Made by a program: the position numbers and the translations under genes. A stretch of 64,000 nt of DNA from Streptomyces sp. YIM 121038 (GTDB lineage: Bacteria; Actinomycetota; Actinomycetes; Streptomycetales; Streptomycetaceae). Below, piece after piece: positions 55,826-62,409 of the stretch (positions within the stretch are counted from its first letter, which is position 1; every line of letters starts with the position of its first letter). The notes beneath the pieces were generated by a model. It searched no databases and was not told the origin of the DNA. It saw only the letters and a list, made by a program, of their open reading frames with translations. The stretch is from the NCBI RefSeq assembly GCF_006088715.1, contig NZ_CP030771.1, forward strand, positions 248,001-312,000. Direction: 5' to 3'.

Positions 55826-57222
55826 GGCGCGGCCCGTCGTGGGGCGGGCGCGATGTTGTGGTTGAACCGCAGCACGTTGTCCGGGTCGTACGCCGCCTTG
55901 ACCCGGGCGAGGCGCGCGAGGCGGGGCTCGTCCCAGAAGGCACGGACGCGGTCCGTCTCGTCGTCCTCCGACGTGGTGTTGAGGTAGGTGTTGCCGTGGC
56001 CGAAGGCCTTGAGCTGGGAGCTCGCCTTCTTGACCCACGCGCGGCAGCGGTCCGACTCGGCGGGGTCCTGCCACTGACAGATCACATGGATCAGCCAGCT
56101 GTCCTCGCGGTGCGCGAACGCGGTGGCGTCCGCGGGGACGTCCGTGGCGGCCGTGTCGAAGGGGTGGACGTTGATCGTGGTGAGTGACGACGGCAGATCG
56201 CTGCCGATGGCCGCGACGGCCGCGATCTGCTCCGCCCCGAAGCCGGGCAGGAACTCACTGGTCCAGTAGTGCAGATTGCCTGCCGGGGTGAAGGTGTCCA
56301 GCATCGACTGCACGGCCACCAACGGCATCGGGCCGAGGCTGTCGTACAGCGGGCTGCCGAAGTCCCGCAGGGGCTGCACGGTCCGCCAGGCGTCCGCCAT
56401 CGGGCCGAAGTAGCGCACGAACAGGGCGACCATCGGCATGCCCTGGAACTCCTCGGGCACGAAGTCCGCCTCGGGGGCGTGGATGAACAGCGCGTCCGCG
56501 CTCAGGTACGCGGGGCTGCTCGCGCTGAAGTCCCGCAGGAACGTGAGGACTTCCTCGGCCCGTTCGACGGGGTGGGCGAGGAAACCGGCCAGCATCATCG
56601 GCCCGACCGGGTGTGCCCGGAACTCGAAGGAGGTGACCACGCCGAAGTTTCCGCCGCCGCCGCGCAACGCCCAGAAGAGCTCCTCGTGGCTGTCGGCGCT
56701 GGCGGTCAGCAGCTCGCCGTCGACGGTGACCACATCGGCGGACAGGAGGTTGTCGCAGGTCAGGCCGTACTTGTGGAGCATCATGCCCACGCCGCCGTTG
56801 AGGGTGAGCCCGGCGATGCCGGTCTCCGACATCTGCCCCGTCGGGATCGCCAGGCCGTGCAGCTGCGTCTCGCGGTCCACGTCACCCAGCAGCGCTCCGC
56901 CCTGTACGCGCGCGGTGCGGCGCTCGGGGTCGACGTGCACCCCGCGCATGAGGGACAGGTCGATGACGAGCCCGTCGTCGCACATCGCGTGCCCCGCGAC
57001 GCTGTGTCCGCCGCCCCGCACGGCGATCAGCAGCCCCTCTTCCCGGGCGAAGCGCACCGCTGTGACGACGTCCGCGGTCCCCAGGCACCGGGCGATGACC
57101 GCGGGACGCTTGTCGATCATGGCGTTGTAGACCCGGCGTGCCGAGTCGTACCCGGCGTCCCGCGGTCCCACCACCTCGCCCAGCAGCTTGCCGCGCAGGC
57201 GGTCGAGCGCACCGTCCTTCAT
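55822..57222 (-). CDS. Berberine-bridge-type FAD-linked oxidase
   Basis: This 466-residue FAD-binding PCMH/BBE-family oxidase has the covalent-flavin histidine in AVRGGGHSVAGHA (about residue 70) and the C-terminal BBE segment AYDPDNVLRFNHNI. The second (Cys) flavin link of bicovalent members is not evident: the position reads TGIAGLTLNGGVG. ATG 57222 follows GGAGAGA and overlaps the thioesterase stop. Family members oxidise alcohols, sugars or amines or form rings in antibiotic pathways. It probably tailors the polyketide. Confidence 0.92.
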   Translation of the reverse strand: MKDGALDRLRGKLLGEVVGPRDAGYDSARRVYNAMIDKRPAVIARCLGTADVVTAVRFAREEGLLIAVRGGGHSVAGHAMCDDGLVIDLSLMRGVHVDPERRTARVQGGALLGDVDRETQLHGLAIPTGQMSETGIAGLTLNGGVGMMLHKYGLTCDNLLSADVVTVDGELLTASADSHEELFWALRGGGGNFGVVTSFEFRAHPVGPMMLAGFLAHPVERAEEVLTFLRDFSASSPAYLSADALFIHAPEADFVPEEFQGMPMVALFVRYFGPMADAWRTVQPLRDFGSPLYDSLGPMPLVAVQSMLDTFTPAGNLHYWTSEFLPGFGAEQIAAVAAIGSDLPSSLTTINVHPFDTAATDVPADATAFAHREDSWLIHVICQWQDPAESDRCRAWVKKASSQLKAFGHGNTYLNTTSEDDETDRVRAFWDEPRLARLARVKAAYDPDNVLRFNHNIAPAPRRAAP

Positions 57223-57758
57223 GACGTCTCTCCAGACTTTCGAGGCGAACCCGCGGGCAGGTGCTCTGCGGATACGGAGCACGATTCCGATCCCTCGGCC
57301 GGGGCCGGGTCGTTCTTTCGCTTTCGGTAGCTCTCCAGGAATTCCACGAAGGCGTGATGCATGTCGTCGGGAATTTTGGTCAGGACCCCGCGCTCAGCGT
57401 CGACGAACGCGTGGACGGTGCGCGCCTCGGCGAGGAGCTGCCCGCCATTCTTCCGGTAGATCTCGTAGTAATAGGTGAGGGTGCCGGGCGCGGCCGCCCA
57501 CGTCCTGATCACCAACTCGTCGAGGTACTTGGCGGGCTGGTGGTAACGGACGTACAGATCGGTGGTCGCGATCTGGTACTTGCGGTAGTCGGCGCCCACG
57601 TCCAGGGCGAACTTCTCGCGCCCGAGGTCGAACCAGGGAATGTAACTGGCGTAGTAGGCGTGCCCCTGAAGGTCGCATTCCCCCCAGCGGACGCGCGCCG
57701 CGGCCGCCACGCTGACGTCACGCATGATGTGGGTGGCCGACTGCACGAGACGTGGCAT
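57219..57758 (-). CDS. Hotdog-fold acyl thioesterase (4HBT type)
   Basis: The 179-residue protein has the YbgC/4-hydroxybenzoyl-CoA thioesterase motif VRWGECDLQGHAYYASYIPW, with Asp as the catalytic acid, and the beta-sheet TYYYEIYRKNGGQLLAEART. A Ser/Pro-rich tail of about 30 residues extends beyond the fold. ATG 57758 follows GAGGAGA. It opens the leftward operon, facing the PKS operon, and likely releases the chain from ACP or CoA. Confidence 0.92.
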   Translation of the reverse strand: MPRLVQSATHIMRDVSVAAAARVRWGECDLQGHAYYASYIPWFDLGREKFALDVGADYRKYQIATTDLYVRYHQPAKYLDELVIRTWAAAPGTLTYYYEIYRKNGGQLLAEARTVHAFVDAERGVLTKIPDDMHHAFVEFLESYRKRKNDPAPAEGSESCSVSAEHLPAGSPRKSGETS

Positions 57759-58110
57759 GGTCTCCTCGCTCCTCTCCTGAGGCACTTCCGCGCCTCGGGG
57801 CCGTGACGCAGCCGTGAGCGCTGCGCCGTCCGCCGCCAGCCAAACGCAGGAAGACGCAGCGGGCCCCGAACCTTTCCCCTTCGTTTCTTGAATTGCGCGA
57901 ATCTTTCGGCGGCCGTGCACGGCACTCCGGAGCCTGACGGAGATATTGCGGCTTCGTTGACAGGCGATCGGCGCCGACCTTAGCTTCGGGGCGTCTGGAG
58001 AAGCCGCCCCCGAAGAATCCGGAGTCCTTGAAGAATCCGGAGTCCTTTCCGTGCGGGGTCCTCTTCCTTCTCCGAAATCGCCTCCCTTCCGAACGGGCGG
58101 AGACCAAGCC
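57759..58110. promoter_or_regulatory. Divergent promoter region of the second biosynthetic locus
   Basis: This 352-bp gap separates the two divergent operons. A good promoter for the rightward operon is TTGACA (57957-57962), an 18-bp spacer and TAGCTT (57981-57986). Its transcript would start near 57993 and include an 18-bp tandem repeat in the leader. No protein is encoded. Confidence 0.65.
58012..58047. repeat. 18-bp tandem repeat in the leader of the PKS operon
   Basis: GAAGAATCCGGAGTCCTT occurs twice without spacing (58012-58029 and 58030-58047), downstream of the predicted promoter and 63 bp before the first ATG. It is a candidate regulator site or mRNA element. Confidence 0.85.
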
Positions 58111-58560
58111 ATGAACATTCCTCACGCAGCCGGGCGGATCCCGGCGGCCCTTCATTCAGCGGGTGTGGATCTGGTGGACCTGCGCCGCTGGGAGCTCGCC
58201 CTCGCACGGTGCGGCGAGGGGCTCGCGCGGCGGTACTTCGCACCCCAGGAACGGTGCGCCGCGCGGGAACTCGCCACCGCGGAGCGGGGTTTCGTGGAAA
58301 TCCTCGGCCACCTCTTCGGTGTGAAGGAGAGCGTCGTCAAGGCGGTGGGCGGCCTGCCGCCCACCGCGCGCCTCGCGGACGTCCACGTCGAGATCCCCGC
58401 CGACGGCGACGACAAGGAGCCCTGGACCGTGCGGCTGAGCGGCCCCCTGGGCGAGTGGGCCCGGGCCGAGCGGCTCGACGTGGTCGGGGCGTCGGCTCCC
58501 CTGGAGTCCGGCATGGCTCTCGCCTGGGCGGCGACTCAGGATGCGGGGCCCCGCGCATGA
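58111..58560 (+). CDS. AcpS-type phosphopantetheinyl transferase
   Basis: The 149-residue AcpS-type enzyme has the Mg-binding HSAGVDLVDLRRWE (about residues 16-29) and the FGVKESVVKAVGG motif (Glu/Lys for metal and substrate, about 71-83). It should add phosphopantetheine to Ser of the cluster ACP at 60381. ATG 58111 follows GGGCGGAGAC. Standard AcpS is about 120 residues; this one has a longer N-terminus. The stop overlaps the next start (ATGA). A dedicated AcpS is unusual beside a small discrete PKS and points to a self-contained system. Confidence 0.9.
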   Translation: MNIPHAAGRIPAALHSAGVDLVDLRRWELALARCGEGLARRYFAPQERCAARELATAERGFVEILGHLFGVKESVVKAVGGLPPTARLADVHVEIPADGDDKEPWTVRLSGPLGEWARAERLDVVGASAPLESGMALAWAATQDAGPRA

Positions 58561-59534
58561 GCCCCACCGTGGCCTTCGTCTTTCCCGGGCAGGGAAGCCA
58601 GTTCCCCGGCATGGGCTACGAGATGGAGCGGTGGGGCCGCCGGGCCGACGCCCTGGGCAGCCGGGCGGAGGACGTCACCGGGCTGCCGGTGCGTGCCCTG
58701 ATGAAGCGCGCCGACACCTCGGCGCTCGCCGACCCCGAAGTGGCTCAAGTACTGGTCCTCACCTGGTCCCTCGCCGCCCTTGAGCAGCTGCGCGGGCACG
58801 GCTGGCGGCCCGCCGTGGTCGCCGGCCACAGCCTGGGCGAGTACACGGCGCTGGTGGCGTGCGGCTGCATCGACCAGGAGACCGCGCTGTCCCTGGTCGC
58901 CCGCCGCGGCAGGGCGATGGCGGCCGCGGCCGCCGCCCGCAGGGGCGCCATGGCCGCGATCGTCGGCCTCGCACCGCAGCGGGTGCAAGGGCTGTGCCAC
59001 GCCGCCTCGGCCGACGGCGAGGTCGCGGTCGTGGCCAACTGGAACTCGCCGCGCCAGGTGGTGGTGGCCGGGAGCCGGACCGCGGTCGAGGGCGTCGTCG
59101 CCGCCGCGCGGGCCGCCGGTGCCCTGCGGGCCCGGCTGCTGCCCGTCGGCGGCGCGTACCACTCGCCGCTGATGGACAGCGCCCATCAGCGGCTCACCGA
59201 GCACCTCGCCGACGTCGCGCTCGCCCCGCCCGCCATCCCGTTCGTCTCCAGCACCACCGGTCTGCGCGTCACCGACGTCGAGGCCTACCGCCAGGACCTC
59301 CTGGCACAGATCATCTCCCCGGTGCGCTGGCAGGACGTCATGCGCACCCTGGCCGACTGCGGCGTGGACACCTACGTCGAAGCGGGACCGGGACGCGTCC
59401 TGCACGGCCTCGCCCGCGAGATGGCCCGCACGGCAGAGCACCTGACGACCGGGGACGCGCTGCGTCGAACGCCCGCGCCGACCGAGCCGGTGGACGCCCG
59501 CGGCGCCGTACCCCCCTCCAGCAAGGAACAGTGA
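58557..59534 (+). CDS. Malonyl-CoA:ACP transacylase (FabD-like)
   Basis: This 325-residue acyltransferase has the FVFPGQGSQFPGMG start, the nucleophile GHSLGEYTAL (Ser about 92) and the catalytic His in GGAYHSPLMD. GHSxG with a downstream Tyr-His-Ser at the substrate site suggests malonyl or methylmalonyl; the HAFH-type malonyl signature is not clear. It overlaps the PPTase gene by 4 bp, is 1 bp from fabG and so is in one operon. It probably loads the ACP and feeds the ketosynthase. Confidence 0.93.
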   Translation: MSPTVAFVFPGQGSQFPGMGYEMERWGRRADALGSRAEDVTGLPVRALMKRADTSALADPEVAQVLVLTWSLAALEQLRGHGWRPAVVAGHSLGEYTALVACGCIDQETALSLVARRGRAMAAAAAARRGAMAAIVGLAPQRVQGLCHAASADGEVAVVANWNSPRQVVVAGSRTAVEGVVAAARAAGALRARLLPVGGAYHSPLMDSAHQRLTEHLADVALAPPAIPFVSSTTGLRVTDVEAYRQDLLAQIISPVRWQDVMRTLADCGVDTYVEAGPGRVLHGLAREMARTAEHLTTGDALRRTPAPTEPVDARGAVPPSSKEQ

Positions 59535-59535
59535 C

Positions 59536-60282
59536 GTGAGCGATCTCCAAGGGCGCGTCGCCCTGGTCACCGGAGCCACCCGCGGCATCGGACTCGCCGT
59601 GGCCGTCGAGCTGGCCCGCGAGGGCGCCACGGTGCTCATGAACCACCGCGGGAAGCCCGAGCGGGCCCAAGAGGCCCTGGCCCGGGTCCGGGCGATTCAG
59701 CCCCGGGCCCGGCTCCTCCAGGCCGACATCGCCGACAGCGCCGCCATCGAGGACATGTTCCGTTCCATCAGGCACGATCACGGCCGTCTCGACGCCTTCG
59801 TCAACAACGCGGGCATCACCCAGGACGGCTACGCGCTCATGATGGGCGAGGCCAAGTGGCGCAAGGTCATCGACACCAACCTCACGGGCGCGTTCCTGTG
59901 TACGCGCGCCGCCGCCCGCCTCATGGCGCGGCGCCGCACCGGTGCCATCGTCACCGTGAGCTCGACGAGCGCCGTACGCCCTCCGGTGGGGCAGGCCAAC
60001 TACGCGGCGGCCAAGGCAGGCACCGTCGCCCTGACGCAGGCCCTCGCCAAGGAACTCGGCCCCTACGGCGTCCGCGTGAACTGCGTGGTGCCCGGCTTCA
60101 TCGACACGTCGATGACGCGGCAGATCCCTTCGGACCGGCTCGCGGAGAACCTGCGGCACGTGCCGCTCGGCCGCATCGGCCGACCCCAAGAGGTCGCGTC
60201 CGCCGTGCGGTTCCTGCTCAGTGACGCGGCCGCGTACGTCACCGGGTCCTCCGTCGTCGTCGACGGCGGCCTCATCTGCTAG
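59536..60282 (+). CDS. 3-oxoacyl-ACP reductase (FabG-like ketoreductase)
   Basis: This 248-residue SDR has the NADPH motif TGATRGIG (residues 12-19), NNAGITQDGY, the catalytic Ser in VSSTSAVRPPVG and YAAAKAG with active-site Tyr and Lys. The NNAGITxD motif is typical of FabG and of ketoreductases of type II systems. GTG 59536 is the start, 1 bp after the malonyltransferase stop. It should reduce the beta-keto group of ACP-bound chains before dehydration by the FabZ-like enzyme at 60665. Confidence 0.95.
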   Translation: MSDLQGRVALVTGATRGIGLAVAVELAREGATVLMNHRGKPERAQEALARVRAIQPRARLLQADIADSAAIEDMFRSIRHDHGRLDAFVNNAGITQDGYALMMGEAKWRKVIDTNLTGAFLCTRAAARLMARRRTGAIVTVSSTSAVRPPVGQANYAAAKAGTVALTQALAKELGPYGVRVNCVVPGFIDTSMTRQIPSDRLAENLRHVPLGRIGRPQEVASAVRFLLSDAAAYVTGSSVVVDGGLIC

Positions 60283-60380
60283 CGCCGCGGGACGGCTCAC
60301 GCCCCGCCGTGCGTCCCTCGCGAGGGCTCACGCCCCGCGACCGACCCCGCCCCTCACCCACCACCCCAAGGGAGAACACC

Positions 60381-60668
60381 ATGGTGATGACACTCGACGA
60401 GGCGACCCGCCGGGCAGCCGCCCGGCAGGACCTGTGCGCACAGGTCAAGACGCTGCTGGTCGAACGGCTCGCCCTGAACGTCGATCCGCGCTCCATCGGC
60501 GACGACCAGCCGCTGTTCGGCCGCGGCCTGGAACTCGACTCCATCGACACCCTCGAACTGGCCATGGCCGTGGAGGACACCTTCGGCGTGACCGTCACCG
60601 ACGACGACACCCACAGCCTGCTGTCGCTCAACCGGCTGGTCGACCACATCGAAGGCGCCCGCGCATGA
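60381..60668 (+). CDS. Acyl carrier protein
   Basis: This 95-residue ACP has the phosphopantetheine attachment site in GLELDSIDTLEL (Ser about residue 54), the standard GLDSLD-type motif. ATG 60381 follows AGGGAGA. The stop overlaps the FabZ-like start by 4 bp. It is the only carrier protein seen before the window ends and should serve the malonyltransferase, ketosynthase, ketoreductase and dehydratase. Confidence 0.94.
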   Translation: MVMTLDEATRRAAARQDLCAQVKTLLVERLALNVDPRSIGDDQPLFGRGLELDSIDTLELAMAVEDTFGVTVTDDDTHSLLSLNRLVDHIEGARA

Positions 60669-61159
60669 CCGGGCCGCTCCCCCTGCCGCCCCGCGACGCG
60701 GTGCTCGGCGCCGACGACATCGCCCGGCTGCTGCCCCACCGCTATCCCTTCTTCCTCCTCGACCGCGTCACGGCGCTCGAACCCGGCACGAGCGCGGAGG
60801 CCGTCAAGAACGTCACCGCCTCCGACGCCGTCCTGGCCGGTCACTTCCCCGGCCGCATGCTCTACCCGGGCGTCCTCCTGGTCGAGTGCGTGGCACAACT
60901 CGCCGCGGTCATCTACGGCAGCGCCGCCGCCCGGTCGGCGACGGGAGACCTCGTGGGGGACGTGGCCGACCGGGTGGGCTACCTCGCCGAGATCCGTCAG
61001 GCCAAGTTCCTCAAACCCGTGCTTCCCGGCGACCAGGTGACCGTACGCGCGCACAGCGGTCCTCGCCTGGGCGGGCTGATCTCGGTCACGGGCCAGGCGG
61101 CGGTGGGCCGGGAGCTGGTGATGACCGCGCGTCTGGCCGTCACCGAACTCGCCCCGTGA
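60665..61159 (+). CDS. 3-hydroxyacyl-ACP dehydratase (FabZ/FabA-like)
   Basis: This 164-residue hotdog dehydratase has LLPHRYPFFLLDRV at the start, the catalytic His in LAGHFPGRMLYPG and the acid in LLVECVAQLA. The active-site His/Glu pair is FabZ-like. It makes trans-2-enoyl chains after the ketoreductase. No enoyl reductase is seen nearby, so a polyene-like product is expected from this reductase/dehydratase pair. Confidence 0.93.
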   Translation: MTGPLPLPPRDAVLGADDIARLLPHRYPFFLLDRVTALEPGTSAEAVKNVTASDAVLAGHFPGRMLYPGVLLVECVAQLAAVIYGSAAARSATGDLVGDVADRVGYLAEIRQAKFLKPVLPGDQVTVRAHSGPRLGGLISVTGQAAVGRELVMTARLAVTELAP

Positions 61160-61205
61160 CAACACCGTGGCGCCCTCCTGCCACGCCGCGCCTCTCCCTC
61201 CTTCC

Positions 61206-61243
61206 GTACCGAGTACCGAGTTACGTACCGAGTACCGAGTTAC
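61206..61243. repeat. 19-bp tandem repeat upstream of the GcvT-like gene
   Basis: GTACCGAGTACCGAGTTAC occurs twice in tandem (61206-61224 and 61225-61243), followed by further scattered GTACC/CCGTAC units to about 61290, in the 167-bp gap before ATG 61327. The surroundings are rich in CCGTACCG-like palindromes. Confidence 0.85.
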
Positions 61244-61326
61244 GTACCGACTCCCGTACCGGCTTCCGTACGACTTCCCTCCTTCCGTACCGACCGCATC
61301 TGTCGAGCCCTCTTGGAGACGCCACC

Positions 61327-62349
61327 ATGACAACCCACCACCACACCAGCACCGATGAGGAGTACGCGGCCCTGCGCGAGGGGGTCGGTCTCGTCGACTA
61401 CGAAGGCGCCGGCCTGCTGACCGTCACCGGGCCCGGGGCGACGGCCTACCTGGGGCGGGTCGGGACGCGCGGCGTCGACTTCCTCCTCGAGGGCCAGAGC
61501 ACCTCGTCGCTGTTGCTGCGCGAGGACGGCACCATCGTCGCCGAGGCGCTCATCCACTGCCGGGGAGCCGACTACCTCGTGGAGATCTGGCCGGACCAGG
61601 CCCGCGCCGCCACCGCCCATCTGCTGGCGGCCGCCGCAGAGCGCCCCGGTGTCACCGTCGAGGACATCAGCACGCGGTGCGCGGTCCTCGGCATCGAAGG
61701 CCCCTCCTCGTTCAAGATCGCGCAGGCGTACCTCGACTTCCCCATCGCCTCGCTGTCGTACCGCAGTTGCGTCGGCGTCGAGTGGGCGGGGAACGCGGTG
61801 ACGCTCTCGCGGACCGGGGTCACCGGCGAGTACGGCTACAAGTTCTTCGTCCCCTCCCCGCGGGCGGCGACGCTGCGCGCGGAGCTCGGCGCGAAGGGCG
61901 CGGTGGAGTGCGGCAGGCAGGCGCTCGACATCTGCCGCATGGAGGTCCGCTTCGCCAGCCACGAGCACGAGCACACCGGCGGCCCGGTGACCCCCTTCGA
62001 CGTGGGCCTGCAGTGGATGCTCGACCCCGAACAGGACCACGTGGGACGCGAGGCCCTCGACGAGCGGCGCCCGCACGAGCACCGCTCCCCCGTGTGCTGG
62101 ACCGCGGCATCCGACCTGGACGCGGCGCCCGGCCGAGGCACCCCCGTCGCGGTCGAGGACGCCGAGGTGGGCACGGTGACGCACTGCGTGTGGTCCCCGC
62201 GGCTCGGCCGCTTCATCGGCACCGCCGCCGTCGACCCCGGGGTGGCCGCCTCGGGCCAGGAGTTCCGCCTCGCGGGGACCGGCGCCGTGGTGCGCACCGT
62301 GTCCGCGCCCTTCCTGACGGCCACCAGCCTCGGCGTCGCGCTCGACTGA
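61327..62349 (+). CDS. Degenerate GcvT/aminomethyltransferase-fold protein
   Basis: The 340-residue protein has the glycine-cleavage T-protein fold, recognisable from RTGVTGEYGYKFFVPSP (usually RTGYTGExGxE), the C-terminal barrel with FIGTAAVDP and a middle region with ICRMEVRFASHEHEH. T-proteins bind folate with conserved Asn/Asp in a VVNASNxxKD-type motif; here the matching stretch reads YLVEIWPDQARA, and LEAGYPLYGHEL is replaced too. So glycine-cleavage activity is unlikely. A folate-linked methylation or hydroxymethylation, or a non-folate role, is possible. It sits between the dehydratase and ketosynthase genes, which is unusual. Confidence 0.82.
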   Translation: MTTHHHTSTDEEYAALREGVGLVDYEGAGLLTVTGPGATAYLGRVGTRGVDFLLEGQSTSSLLLREDGTIVAEALIHCRGADYLVEIWPDQARAATAHLLAAAAERPGVTVEDISTRCAVLGIEGPSSFKIAQAYLDFPIASLSYRSCVGVEWAGNAVTLSRTGVTGEYGYKFFVPSPRAATLRAELGAKGAVECGRQALDICRMEVRFASHEHEHTGGPVTPFDVGLQWMLDPEQDHVGREALDERRPHEHRSPVCWTAASDLDAAPGRGTPVAVEDAEVGTVTHCVWSPRLGRFIGTAAVDPGVAASGQEFRLAGTGAVVRTVSAPFLTATSLGVALD

Positions 62350-62409
62350 GCCCCTCACACACGCGGCTCACCCCGGCCACGGCAGTGGCCGCAGCGAACA
62401 GGAGAAACC

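Noticed and set aside
54323..56074. Longer form of the monooxygenase gene
   Set aside because: The extra N-terminus lies inside the FAD-linked oxidase gene in another frame; GTG 55825 overlaps the oxidase stop in GTGA coupling and gives the normal FAD motif at residue 14.
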